This document shows, in pieces, positions 29,901 to 45,561 of a stretch of DNA of 64,000 bases. Below the pieces are notes generated by a model, which was given only the letters and a program-made list of their open reading frames with translations, was not told the DNA's origin and searched no databases. Position numbers and translations under genes: made by a program. Positions within the stretch are counted from its first letter, which is position 1. Each line of letters opens with the position of its first letter. The stretch spans positions 4,704,342-4,768,341 of the forward strand of contig NC_051090.1 of the NCBI RefSeq assembly GCF_901709675.1, written 5' to 3'. Source of the DNA: Syngnathus acus. Taxonomy: Eukaryota; Chordata; Actinopteri; Syngnathiformes; Syngnathidae.

Positions 29901-31281
29901 CCGTTGGATGAATCGTAAAAGTGAAAGTGACATTCTTTGTGTATGCGTGTAGGTTTCGTGCGCTTCGTTACACGAGATCGTCGAGTACTTCTCGGAAGCT
30001 ACAAATGGAGCTCTGATCCCGCTGACCAGGGAGGAAACCTACGAGCAAAACATCTGTAAGAACTTTTCAATCTTTTCTATGTGCGCCATCGCCTTCTTTT
30101 TATGAACTTTTCTTGATTTTGGTTTGTGCAGCTTACATTAGTGTGGATCATGAAAATGGAGAGAAGAGGGTGCGCGGAGCTTCTACGCACACGCATCTTA
30201 CGTTGCCGTCTCAACAGGCTAAACAAGGTACAAACACACCCAGTTTCTCATCAGAAAAGACAGAAAAGAATTTTTTTTTCTGAAGAATCCTATTATGAAC
30301 CTCTTTTTTTAAATATATATTACTGTATACAGCTCTGGAAAAATCTAGGAAACAAAAAAAAGCCCATAAAAACAAAAGTCACAGGACTTAGATGAAGAAA
30401 GTTTTAGCTTCATAAATAGAAATCTTTTTGTTTTGTGTGTTGGGCGGCACAAAAGGAAAAGAAAAGATAAATAATCAGGTTTTGCATAGTGCAAAACGCA
30501 TTTACGAGAGCCTTATGAGAAGATTGTTGCAGTTGTCACTAATTTACAGATTTAAAAAATAATGACACCTTTCTGGTTTTATTTGCAGCTTTGTCAAGAT
30601 TGCCGAGTGAAGACTGGGATGACAATCTCTACGTAAATGACAAGAGTGAGTATTATCATCTTGTGGTTGTCTCCAGACGCGGCATCATTATTGGGTTCTT
30701 ACTGACTCATTGTTGTCATGCTTTACAGATCACAAAGATTCCACGGTTGAGCGGCTTCCAGGTGAGTCTATTTTTTTTTCTCATGGAACTTTTTTTTGTT
30801 TGGGAAAGTTTGCATTGGCTGGCAAACACAGGACAACATTCCATCCCATCTCTGTATATGATGACGTGTAGTTTTATAGAATCTATTAGAACAGATCATA
30901 TTTTCAGCCTGTATTTAAATGTGATTTTCTGTCTACGCAGAGCCGGATAACAAAGCAAACGAGAAATCGATCAAAACTCCAACGCCTACTCCTCGCAAGT
31001 TGGCGCCATCTCCCGCTGCCACCAGGTCCAGGCACAGCAGGGATTCCAGGATGAGGAACCTTACAGAGCCCCACGGCCCGAGTACGTCATTCTTATTTGC
31101 TGGTAATTTGCATGCTAGTTAGAGTCCAAATTATTTAAAATCCCAAGTCCAATAAAAGTATTGCCATTGGAATGACTGCTCATTATGATAAACACAAATA
31201 ATGAGTGTTGGTGTACTTGTTCCTGCAGCCATATCGGAACTCAAGCTGAAGCTCGAGAAGAGGGCCAAGTGTGTCGACTGA
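26918..31281 (+). CDS. stap2: Signal-transducing adaptor protein 2
   Basis: Thirteen coding exons: 26918-27004, 28486-28557, 28657-28776, 28856-28912, 28991-29133, 29506-29637, 29726-29795, 29953-30055, 30132-30227, 30589-30645, 30729-30761, 30941-31081, 31229-31281; 387 residues (human STAP2 about 403). It is a cytosolic adaptor linking kinases and STAT signalling. A PH domain spans about residues 15-125 (YHEGYLEKR, LWTCLCGNTLYFF, ARELWKGFIQSV), then an SH2 domain at about 160-250 (HPVSRVEAEVLLE, NMLLRPNRDTTGFAIS in the phosphotyrosine-loop position, HFRVIRRQDDGFTID). The tail is Ser/Pro-rich and ends in a basic helix. A poly(A) signal AATAAA is at 31,483-31,488. Convergent with fsd1, as in human. 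The related STAP1 is shorter and lacks this tail. Confidence 0.92.
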
Positions 31282-34065
31282 CCTAGGCGATCGCCGCTAC
31301 CGATCAATGTGAACGTCTTTGGCAATAAATCTGTCGCCATGACGACCTTCTGCACTTTCCCACCCTTCCCTCTGATTTTGATATGAATTGTACGTACGAA
31401 TGTGAGAGTGGGCACACATGTACATAGAGGCCATATATTTTGACTAGATTTTTACTGAATGTAAATTGTTCGACTTGATGTCAATAAAAGTTATTAATAA
31501 TGATGTGATTTTGTGTTTGCTTTCTTACGCACGCACAGTTAAATTTAGAGTTCAAAGTAAAGCGTAATACCTTTAATTACCAACACAAGACAACAATAGG
31601 TAGTGAGGCTCACACAATGGAGATTCTCAGTAACTATTGCATGAATAAAAATACAATTCTGACGTTTGCAGAAGTTTTTTTTAAATCTATTTTGTGCCAT
31701 TGAGTATTGTTTAACCTTGATAGAGTCTTTTGTGGGGGAGGCTACTAAATAAAAAATAGAGGAGCTCATTAAAGGGTAATTAGGTTATTATCTCTGCCAA
31801 AGTGAATTTCCAGAACATTCAACATATGTTTTACTTTTTCTTTACGCTTCTTTATTATCTGATAGACAATACAGGGTGAATTGTTTTTGTTTTTTGGTGT
31901 AACGTGTATTTCCATACCTTCTTTCATATTTTTACTGATAAGCTAATACAAAAACGCATATTGGCGTAATATTTTGCTAGCATGTGCCCTTTGAGCTTTG
32001 ATTATTAGCATTTCATATTTTTATGGCTCCTCTCATCGTTTTCTTACTTCTTAATAGTCAGATTGATGAAAGCAAACAGCAAAGTTTGGTGATATCGTTT
32101 TAATATTTTTCCTTCATCCCTTTTTCCAGAGGCGAGACTAAGGTGCTCTCACTCTACCTTACAGAATGGTGACAGTTTAATACAAAAAAAGAAAAACTAT
32201 ATACAGATTCTGGTGTGCCATTTGGTTAGCGTGTCAACAAAACAAAAAGATTCCCAACGGGGTGTTTTCTTTTTTTAAACATCTACACACACTTTTTTTC
32301 CAAGCCCTAGCATTAAGGGGCAGCAATGAGGAAGCAAAGCAGATGTCAACATTCACACACACACGCATGCACGCTCTAATCCCAGCATTGTATTCAGTAC
32401 TTGTCAATCCAGTCAAGTCGTTCACCTAACAGAGCCTGACATACGCACACAGAAAGAACCTTGGCTTGATAAGCGACCCAAAAAAATGTGCTTACTGAAT
32501 GCAGGAATGAGGCTTGGTGAGGTTACTGGCATATTTGCGCATCCCTTCTTGGCAAGACATCCAATGTCTAATTCCTCATATTAAGCCTGAATCTGAAACA
32601 AAGGTAAGCATGGCAAGAAATGAGACTGAACGTTCTTTAAAGCCTCTTTTACACTGCCTGTACATGCTGGCATTTTTCCACCTTTTGTCCATATTGTTGT
32701 TATAAAAAAAAAAACAGTATGTACATGGAATAGGGTGAAGATTTCCCTTTTTCACTTTAAGTACTGTGACGCCTTGAGATACAAACGACTCGATCTGCGA
32801 GTCCGCCGGTTGAGGTTTTCTGTCAAACCAAACATAAAACAAGAAGAATTGCACTTTGTGTATTTAAAACAACCACCCAGTGTAACTTTTCAGTCTGCTA
32901 GCTAAATGCTAACACTAAAAAAAAATAAAATAAATGCAAACGTGATATGGTGACATAACCCCTTTAGCAATGGACTGGACATTAACAATGCAGACAGACA
33001 ATATATCAATACAGAGTCATATATTCTTTATCCTTCACGTAGAATGGCTAATATTAGTGCAGTACTGACGAGCTGAGAGACACCTCAATGAACAGTATAA
33101 GTATCTATTTGTCTTAGATTGCTCCAAAGTGGCCAGAGTAATGGCACTGACTGTTGTTGATGACAGAAGTGCAAGGTCAAAGGTCAAAGGTGGATAAATG
33201 CCAAGTTTTCAGCTATAGCTTCACTGTGGTCATTTTTCAGGGCCTCAGTGTGAAAAAGTTTCTGTGTGGACACTACAGCGGAAAAACAAATAAGAAGCAG
33301 GGACTGTTGTTGACAACATTTGAGATATCGCTGGGCGTTATGCTTTGACCCGTTTAGCAGGCTCTGCGAGGAACTACCGAGAAGTGCTTACTGAGTGACT
33401 TTGTTTTTCCGGTGATCAAGTCTTGCAGCAGTGGATCCTGACTAACGTTAAAAAAAAATGAACGAGAACAGTGACTTGCGTTTTTGAGAGTTGCAGCAGT
33501 ATAGCTGGGTTTCATGCAAAAGGATGAATAACCGGGAAGACATTTTGTAGGATCTCTATGTAAAAGGGGCTTTAGACTCAATATCAAATAGGATACCCGA
33601 GCTAAGATTGTTTCTCGGATAAAAATGTGCCAAGCTGCAAAAAGAGCCTAAGTAGTACAAGTCAAAATGAGAGTTATGTAAATAGGAAGATATCAGCGTT
33701 AGGTTCTATTCGCTAGCAAAGAGCGGGTTTTAATTTGGATTAAATAGGCTTGCGCACAAGTAACACTAAGCTAGATGTTAACACAGGAGACAGTGACAAT
33801 GTGAAATGGGAAGGACGTCTCTCTCGCAGTGGCGATGTGGAAATGAGAAGAAAGGCACAGGGAGAGAGTAACATAGGGCTTCAAGAAGAGCAGCGGCCAG
33901 CGCTAAGTCATGGGACGGAGTTGGGCCGGCGAGAAGAGCCAAGAAAGCGCCCGTGCGGCATGCTTTTCGGCCGTGACGGGCCAAGGGATGGCCAAATAAC
34001 ACCGCCGGCGACTGAAGGGAAGCGAAAGGGGGTTTGATCGTAGGCTGGGGCAATGAGGAGGGCGT
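31282..34065. other. Convergent 3' region, stap2 / fsd1
   Basis: Contains the stap2 3' end (to about 31,500) and, on the minus strand, presumably a long fsd1 3' untranslated region. No open frame here has splice support or recognisable content. Confidence 0.5.
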
Positions 34066-38335
<4,270 letters not shown>

Positions 38336-38931
38336 CTCGGCGTCCCGGGACAACAGCCCTCGTCAAGCCGCAAATCAGCTTCGCCGGTTTCTTCTCTGGT
38401 CCGGCTCGCTTTCCGGAAATTAGCACGGCGGTGGTGGTACTGATGCTGCCGGGGTGCGACGCATCTTTCAGACCGACACCGAGCGAGTAGCAACGCCTTT
38501 AGGGCCGCGAAGCGTAATGCGCATGCGTGAGGGGTGGATTATGGGTAGTCTCTTTCTGCGGCGAGGGTGATGCTACCTTCAGGGACCTTACGGAGAAACA
38601 ATAACCTACCGGTAGGTGGGTAGGGTATTTAAATATTGCACTAAAGTTTTTTAGAATTAAAAACTGCCTCTACCGGACTACTTAATTACGTATAATTTGC
38701 ACAAGTATTTAGTGAATAATTACCAATCATAGCATGTGAATGTAAATACTAAAGAATGGAAATTACACCTTTAGGCTGTATTAAATGTCATCAGAATTGT
38801 GAAACTTAATGTTAAAGTTTCATGCACATTCCAGAGCCACTTCACATTACAGAAACATGACAATGGAATAAAAAAATTGCATCACAGGCAATTGTCATTT
38901 AAATAATTTATTTTTCATACAAGCAAGTTTA
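38336..38931. other. fsd1 promoter region
   Basis: GC-rich sequence over about 38,230-38,580, containing CpG clusters and a GCGCATGCGT palindrome near 38,519, is the probable fsd1 promoter. The remainder is AT-rich 3' flank of the inverted fetuin-like gene. Confidence 0.5.
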
Positions 38932-40453
38932 TCATTTCAGTGGGAAGGGACAAATCTGGTGAATGGTCGATTCAGCTTTGCCTAGCCGGTTCTTGCAAAC
39001 ACAAGCTTCTGGACTTTGGTGGAACAAGGGCTTGCACATAAACTGTGAGAGACTAGTTGGGTGGGGCGCTGGATTCTGAGAAGGGAAAAAAAAATTAAGC
39101 GCATCACATGCAAATACTGAATAAGTCTTATATACACTGTAGTTTAAAGGTAGACTTACTTTTGGTGGATATAATTCACACTCAAGTTCTCCCAGTTGAC
39201 TGTACAAGGTGTAATAAGATATTTGGCAAAAGGCATGTTGCTTTTAGGGATTAAAAAAAAAAAAAAAAATTGTCATGTTAATAACTCAACCACTTATACT
39301 ACCCATTAGCATGAAGGCTAACTCACAGCTACGTCTGCACAGCGAGGTGTGCAGGCAACAAATGTATTTCTGGCCCCTCTAGGACATGTGGTCTCCACCA
39401 GGGCAAACATCAGCGAAATGATCGGTCCAATTGTTGCAGTGGTCTGCGACAGGAAGGACCAGGTGGAATTGAAAAGGTTATTTGGCATGTTATGCGACAA
39501 GCAGGGGGGAAAAAAAAAAACAATCACCTCCATCGTGACATGGTCCACTTCAATCAGGGTGAAGTAATTTGTGTGTTTCTGCTCTCGGTTGAACTTTACC
39601 ACAGCATCATTTACCGCCTGAACGGCGGTCGGATCATCAAGCGGCAATGACTTGGGGCACTCAGGACAAATGGTCACGATTTCCTCGTTGGTAAGCTCTG
39701 TGCAAAAATTGCCATGTGGTTAATTATCAGAAAAAACTGGGGGCAGTAGTTTCATTTCACAAACTGAGTTTCAGAGCAGATTAAGTTAGTTAAATGAGAT
39801 TCTGGATTTGGTTTCAGATGCAGGGTTAGAGAAATAGCATGAGACTTGTATATTGTGACCTGGTCTGGTAGTACATTCATGGCTGATGACTTTGGCGACA
39901 CCCCACATGACCCAAAATTCAATGCTGCAGGTGGCCACAGCACCCTAAACACACAAGGTTAGCATTTAATCAACATAAAATGGCTTTATTTTTTTTTTCC
40001 AGACCAAAGAAACATCTACCCGTTCTTCCCGTCGCCAAATCTCACACTGGTCTTCAGGTTTGGGGTTGGTGAAGTGACATTTGGTCTGCACCAGCTTCAC
40101 ATTGACATCGATGTGACAACCTCCTGAAATCTGAAAGGAGAGAAGCAAGTTAGATTTCCTAAACTTTGACCCAATGACAGGAACATCTCCACCACCCTCA
40201 CCAAGCTCGGTAGCTACAATTAGCTATGCTAATGTGATATACCAACCTGCTGATAGTCGCTGCTCTTGACTTCCTGCAACCTGAACCTAAACCCATGATT
40301 TTGCTTTCTATTGATGTGTTGAACACCACGCCTTGCTGCCTCTGTCACAGTATCATTGCCACAGGTGATCGCCGGCAAAGATGGCACTGCTGCAAGGAGA
40401 CCAGGAAGACCTCCAGCGCACCATAGCAGAACCACAAGTAGGTGAGCCCCCAT
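38932..40453 (-). CDS. Fetuin-like double-cystatin protein, copy 1 (inverted)
   Basis: Seven coding exons, high to low: 40247-40453, 40020-40130, 39860-39944, 39528-39697, 39327-39443, 39160-39240, 38932-39075; 304 residues. A signal peptide (hydrophobic, residues 1-22, MGAHLLVVLLWCAG) is followed by two cystatin domains with paired cysteines. The second begins at a CPECP motif, the fetuin hallmark (human FETUB has CPDCP). The seven-exon plan also fits fetuins, which are secreted plasma glycoproteins; fetuin-B and the carp nephrosin inhibitor block astacin metalloproteases. Poly(A) signal on minus at 38,907-38,912. This copy is the most diverged of the five and faces away from the others. The start at 40,453 is chosen because it alone aligns with the four other copies; longer in-frame ATGs lie upstream. 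Confidence 0.87.
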
Positions 40454-40791
40454 GAAGATGCCGTAAGAGTAGAATGTTTCAGTCCAGCAGAGATGGTGAA
40501 TGAAAGAGGTCATGCACACAGACTTTAAATAGGCTGAGGAGCCCAGGCGACCAATCACAGCGGAGGACGAAAGCTTGACACCTGGGTATGATGATTGGTC
40601 AATCAGTCACATGGTTTTGCCTCAATCACGTAAGCACGCCCACCATTGATCTGATTCAGGTGTCTGGCCTTTTGTGATTGGTCGTCGGAGCTCCTCAGCA
40701 TGGTTAAAGGCTGTGCAGGTAGATGCCAGACTGTCATTCACCCTTCTCTACTGACCTGACAGGTTCTTGGCTCAAGTCTTTCATCGATATC
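40454..40791. promoter_or_regulatory. Divergent promoter between fetuin-like copies 1 and 2
   Basis: 338 bp separate two start codons that point apart. Each side carries the same ordered module, mirrored: CAGGTGTC, TGTGATTGGTCG (inverted CCAAT box), GCTCCTCAGC, then a TTAAAG TATA-like element. On the plus side ATTGG is at 40,677-40,681 and TTAAAG at 40,704-40,709. On the minus side CCAAT is at 40,551-40,555 and the TTTAAA element at 40,524-40,529. The module is duplicated and inverted with the genes. Confidence 0.75.
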
Positions 40792-42170
40792 ATGGTGCTG
40801 CACTTATTTGTACTTTTACTATGGTGCGCTGGAGTCTTTCATGGGTTCCTCGCAGCGGCAACCTCAGTCACCTGCGGCAATGAGAGTCTGTCGGCGGCAG
40901 CGGCTCTCGGTGTTCAACATATCAATTTGAGGCAAATGCATGGCTTCAAGTTCAGGCTTCAGGAGATCCAGTGCAGTGAATATCAAGAGGTAAGACTAGT
41001 TGATTGGATTCTTGGAATTTATTTTTTGCAGAGGGTGTTCAATGGAAAAGAGTGACTATCATATACTGCTTTTTCATAAATTTTTGTGTGGATTTTCTCT
41101 ATCCAGGTTTCAGGAGGTTGCCACATTGATGTGAACGTGACTCTGGTCCAGACCAAATGTCACTTCACCAACCCCAAACCTGCTGAGAAGTGTGAGCTTT
41201 GGGAAAAGGAGGAACGGGTAAATATTCCTTTTGTTGGAAAAGACAATAGCTGCTGATGTAGCTGACTAAGTGTTTTGTTCCCCCCCCCCCCCCCCCCACC
41301 CCAGGGAGCAGTGGCCAATTGTTGCATCGAAATTCAGGTCATGTGGAGTGTGGCTGAAGTCATCAAATACGAATGCACCACCAGACCAGGTGACAAATAA
41401 ACTTCAGAGTTTAAAAATGTTTTTTTCCTCATACTGTCAACATTTACAGAGATCACCAATGAAGAGTTGGTGAAAACCTGTCCCGACTGTCCTGGATTGC
41501 TGCCTCTGGATCACCCAACTGCTCTAAAGGCCGTTAATGATGCTGTGCTCAAATTCAACCAAGAGAACACATACCAGAATGACTTCATGCTGATGGAAGT
41601 GGATCATGTCCAATCAGTGGTGAGAAGTAGTTTTTCAAAATTTACTTTCTGCCTGCTGGATGTCCTTCATGCCATTTTGTCTTTGTTGCAGTATTTCCAT
41701 ATATTTGGCACAATTACCTTGGTCCAGTTTGCGCTGGTTGAGACCAATTGTCCTAAGGGGGCCCAGACATTTGCTCCCTGCACGCCTCGCTGTCCTGATA
41801 TAGCGGTGAGTTGGTTTTCATGCTAATTGCTGTTCAACTTAAAGGATAAATGTGATTTGTCCCCCTTACCTGCAGACTCATGCCTTTTGCAAAGCGGAGT
41901 ATCTAGACCTCCAACAACTACTGGATAAACTTGAGTGTGAAATGTATCGCCCAAAAGTAAGCTCGCAACCAAAGCACTAAATCACCTTGTACAAGCAGAG
42001 CACCTCAATGTTCTTCTCCACAGAATCCCACTCCCCACCCGACTGGTATGCCAGAACCTGTGTGCAAGCTGTTCCACAATACTCCAGAGGCTTTGATTTG
42101 CAAGGACCGGCTGAAGAATCCTGACCCGTCCATCCACTACATTTGTCCCTTCCCGTTAGCGCTAGATTAA
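40792..42170 (+). CDS. Fetuin-like double-cystatin protein, copy 2
   Basis: Seven coding exons: 40792-40989, 41107-41217, 41305-41389, 41450-41619, 41692-41805, 41876-41956, 42024-42170; 301 residues. Signal peptide about 1-23 (MVLHLFVLLLWCAG). Cystatin domain 1 includes GFKFRLQEI, GGCHIDVNVTLVQTKCHF and ECTTRP; domain 2 runs from TCPDCPGLLPLDHPTAL. The tail ends ICPFPLALD. Odd: it has two cysteines absent from its paralogues, C61 (QCSEY) and C110 (ANCCIE), which could form an extra disulfide. An in-frame ATG at 40,723 lies only 19 bp past the TTAAAG box and is probably outside the transcript, so the ATG at 40,792 is preferred. Poly(A) signal 42,178-42,183. A C-run fills 41,279-41,297. Confidence 0.87.
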
Positions 42171-42183
42171 CTTGTGTAATAAA

Positions 42184-43100
42184 AAATACCTAACCTTGAT
42201 TGCCTGTGTTCTGAATTTGTCTAATTTAGCTTTCCTTGACAATGTGGCGTTAACTCTATTGTGTTTAGTTATTGACTCTGTTCAATAATTTGGATGTTAT
42301 CTCAATAATCCCTTATTGAATTGGTATTTAGGTCAGGTTGCCACCTGGGTGTGACTATTCCTTTTAAATTTTTGACAATCAAATTGACCTTGAGCAATGG
42401 TGCCCTTTGCACATGAAGGTGCCTTCTATGCTCTACTAAAAAAATAGTACCGTATTTTCTGCACTATAAGGTGCAACTTCATTGAATTTATTTTGGAATT
42501 GTTTTCATATATATGGGCAAAGTTCAACTATAATAAATCATTGCAATTTACAATAAGTATAGAGACCTGAAGTTATACAGATTTCTATCTCCATATCTAT
42601 TTCTCTGTTCAACGCAAGAAGCATTTGAGCATTCAACAGCACACTAAGATTGGCACATGTGTTTGGAATGAAATTGAATAACAAGACTGCATCTTACGGA
42701 AACAATATTTCATGTTGCCGCTCATCCATCGTGATATGTTGACTCATAACTTGTCCTTGTGCAGATGCCATTAATGTCTTTGTGGCAACAACTGGTATTG
42801 CAGCCAAAAGTCACTTTCCTTTGATTGGCTGTGAGCCCAAAAGCCCCTCTCTGATTGGTTGTGGAATCAGCAGCTCTGGGATCACTGCCCGCTGGCTCCG
42901 CCTTTTTCACAAATGAGCTCAGTGGTTTTCAATTCGTAACTTGTGGAAAGTTTTGCGTATTTGCAAAAACGTTTTGTGTATTTGCGAAAAAAGTTTGTGT
43001 ACTTGCAAAAAAGTTTTGTGTACTTGTAATTTTGATTTGTAGTTATGTTGGAAATAACATTTTTTTTGCTGTAAACGAGCCACAACCACATGACCGCTTG
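42184..43100. other. Spacer, fetuin-like copies 2 to 3
   Basis: AT-rich spacer holding no gene. At 42,944-43,028 there are four imperfect units of about 19 bp (GTGTATTTGCAAAAAAGTTT type). Traces of the same repeat occur in front of copies 4 and 5 (about 45,280 and 47,555), showing that the spacer was duplicated with the genes. Confidence 0.6.
42944..43028. repeat. 19-bp minisatellite upstream of fetuin-like copy 3
   Basis: Four tandem, imperfect units of the form TTTTGTGTACTTGCAAAAAA. It is part of the duplicated spacer. Confidence 0.8.
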
Positions 43101-43190
43101 TAAGCACGCCCACCATGAATTACATTCAGGTGTCAGGCCTTTTGTGATTGGTCATTGGAGCTCCTCATCCTGGTTAAAGTCTGTGCAGGT
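43101..43190 (+). promoter_or_regulatory. Fetuin-like copy 3 promoter module
   Basis: Same module as the divergent promoter: CACGCCCACC, CAGGTGTC, TGTGATTGGTC (inverted CCAAT, 43,147-43,151), GCTCCTCA and TTAAAG at 43,174-43,179, exactly 88 bp before the start codon. Confidence 0.7.
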
Positions 43191-43261
43191 AGATGCCAGA
43201 CTGTCATTCACCCTTCTCTACTGACCTGACAGGTTCTTGGCTCAAGTCTTTCATCGACATC

Positions 43262-44635
43262 ATGGTGCTACACTTATTTGTACTTTTACTATGCTGTGCT
43301 GGAGTCTTTCATGGGTTCCTCGCAGCGGCAACCTCAGTCACCTGTGGCAATGAGAGTGTGGCGGCGGCAGCGGCTCTCGGTGTCCAACAAATCAATTTGA
43401 GGCAAAAGCATGGCTATAAGTTCAGGCTTCAGGAGATCCAGGGCAGCAACTATCAACAGGTAAGACTAGTTGATTGGATTCTTGGAATTTAGTTTTTGCA
43501 GTGGGTGTTTAATGGAAAAAAGTCTGACTATCATATACTGCTTTTTCATTCATTTTTGTGTGGATTTTCTCTCAGGTTTCAGGAGGTTGCCATATTGATG
43601 TGAATGTGACGCTGGTGCAGACCACATGTCACTTCACCAACTCCAAACCTGCTGAGAAATGCGGGCTTTGGGCAAAGTGGGATATGGTAAATATTCATTT
43701 TGTTGGAAAAGATGATAGCCGACTTACTAAGTGTTTTTTTTTTTTTTTTTTTTCTTTTTAAAGGGAGCAGTGGCCACCTGCAGCATTGAATTTTGGGCCC
43801 TATGGAGTGTGGCCAGAGTCATTAAATACGAATGCACCACCAGACAAGGTGACAAAAACTCATTTGTCCAGAGTTTGCAAACTGTTCCATGTTTCACATA
43901 CTGTCAATGTTTAAAGAGCTTACCAATGAAGAGTTGGTGAGAACCTGTCCCGACTGTTCTGGATTGCTGCCTCTGGATGACCCAACTGCTCTAAACGCAG
44001 TTAGTGAAGCTGTGCTCAAGTTCAACCGAGAGAACCGATACCAGAATAACTTCATCCTGATGGAAGTGGATCATGTCCAATCAGTGGTGAGAAGTAGTTT
44101 TTCAAAATTGACTTTCTGCATGCTGGATGTCCTTCATGCCATTTTGTCTTTGTTGCAGTATTACCCGGGAGCTTTCAGCAGTACATTGGTCCAGTTTGCA
44201 CTGGTTGAAACCAATTGTCCGAGGGGGGCCCAGACATTTGCTCCCTGCATGCCTCGTTGTCCTGATGTGGCTGTGAGTTGCTATTCATGCTAACTGGTGT
44301 TAAACTTAAAAAAGCAAAAATTTGTGCCTCTCACTCGTAGACTCGTGCCTTTTGCAAAACCACCTATGATGACCTCGAACAAAAACTGGAAGAACTTGAG
44401 TGTGAAGTGTATCCACCAAAAGTAAGCTCACAACCAAAGCGCTACATCAACTTGTACAAGCAGAGCACCTCAATGTTCTTCTCCACAGAATCCTACTCGC
44501 CACCTGACTGACATGCCAGTGCCTGAGTGCAAGCTGTTCCACAATACACCAGAGGCTTGGATTTGCAAGGACCGGCTGAAGAATCCTAACCCGTCCATCC
44601 ACCACATTTGTCCCTTCCCGCTAGCGCTAGATTAA
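43262..44635 (+). CDS. Fetuin-like double-cystatin protein, copy 3
   Basis: Seven coding exons: 43262-43459, 43576-43686, 43764-43848, 43917-44086, 44159-44272, 44341-44421, 44489-44635; 301 residues, same exon plan as copy 2. Signal peptide MVLHLFVLLLCCAG, cystatin domain 1 (GYKFRLQEI, GGCHIDVNVTLVQTTCHF), domain 2 from TCPDCSGLLPLDDPTAL, tail ending ICPFPLALD. The fetuin-type CPDCP is changed to CPDCS. The exon 4 acceptor is TTTAAAG rather than TTTACAG and may splice less efficiently. In exon 7 RHLTDMPVPECK replaces the HPTGMPEPVCK of its sisters. Poly(A) signal 44,643-44,648. Confidence 0.86.
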
Positions 44636-44648
44636 CTTGTGCAATAAA

Positions 44649-45399
44649 GAGAAGCAAATGACCTTGTCTGATCTTGTGTTCTGAATTTTAGTCACAGCTA
44701 TCATGATTGTTTTTGAAATTGCATTTAGGTAGGTCTGCCAATTCTCAAATTTTGAGTATCAAATTGAACACTGTTTATAGGGAATGGTGTCCTTAGCACA
44801 TTTAACCCATAAAAATGACAATGTAGTTGAATTAATGGGCCTTTAATTTGGTTGACATGTGGGGCAGTATTGAAGTGGAGATAATTATGTGGAATAAAAG
44901 CCAGTAATCAAAGAAGCTTAGTGGGGTGTTTACTTTGCTTATACCTTTTCTGATCTTGGCTGGGTTTGATTTGGATGTTAGACTTGGTGTGCTCATCTAA
45001 TGTGGTTTTAGATGAGTAATAATACATTGGAAATCTTTCACTACGATTTCCTTGACAACTTAAACATTTCCTACATTCACAAAACAGTCATTTACAAATG
45101 CTGAATAAGCTTAAACACTAACGGCAGGTAAGAAGGAAGTTGCAACCTCAAATCTAAGAATTTGGTTGCAACTCAGCCAAAATGCCAAAACACAATTTAA
45201 TAGATTTGTGGCTAAACAATTCTTGACTAAACAATATCCATTATCCAGATGTTTTCAAGAATGGAATTAAATTCACTTGCAAAAAAGTTTTTTGGACTTG
45301 TAATTTTGTTGTGTTTTAAATTTAAAAAAAGTCAGACTTTTACTTTTTTTTTTTACAAGTACACAAAACTTTGAACGAGCCACAACCACATGACTGCTT
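44649..45399. other. Spacer, fetuin-like copies 3 to 4
   Basis: AT-rich, no gene. Partly homologous to the spacer at 46,945-47,679 (shared phrases such as GGAATAAAAGC and AATGTGGTTTTAGATGA), so the duplication unit includes the spacer. Confidence 0.55.
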
Positions 45400-45490
45400 G
45401 TAAGCACGCCCACCATTAATCAGATTCAGGTGTCAGGCCTTTTTGGATTGGTCGTCGGGGCTCCTCAGCCTGGTTAAAGGCCGCACAGGT
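45400..45490 (+). promoter_or_regulatory. Fetuin-like copy 4 promoter module
   Basis: CACGCCCACC, CAGGTGTC, GGATTGGTCG (inverted CCAAT), GCTCCTCAGCC and TTAAAG at 45,474-45,479, again 88 bp before the ATG. Confidence 0.7.
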
Positions 45491-45561
45491 CAGGGCCAGA
45501 CTGTCATTCACCCTTCTCTACTAACCTGACAGGTTCCTGGCTCAAGTCTTTCAGCAACATC

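Noticed and set aside
40723-40791. Longer N-terminus for fetuin-like copy 2 (ATG at 40,723; same in copy 3 at 43,193)
   Set aside because: The ATG lies only 19 bp after the TATA-like box, is missing in copies 4 and 5, and would bury the signal peptide behind a polar leader.
42855-43103. 82-codon plus-strand frame with CVFAKKVCVLAKK-type repeats
   Set aside because: It is the translation of the 19-bp minisatellite in the spacer, with no splice or start context.
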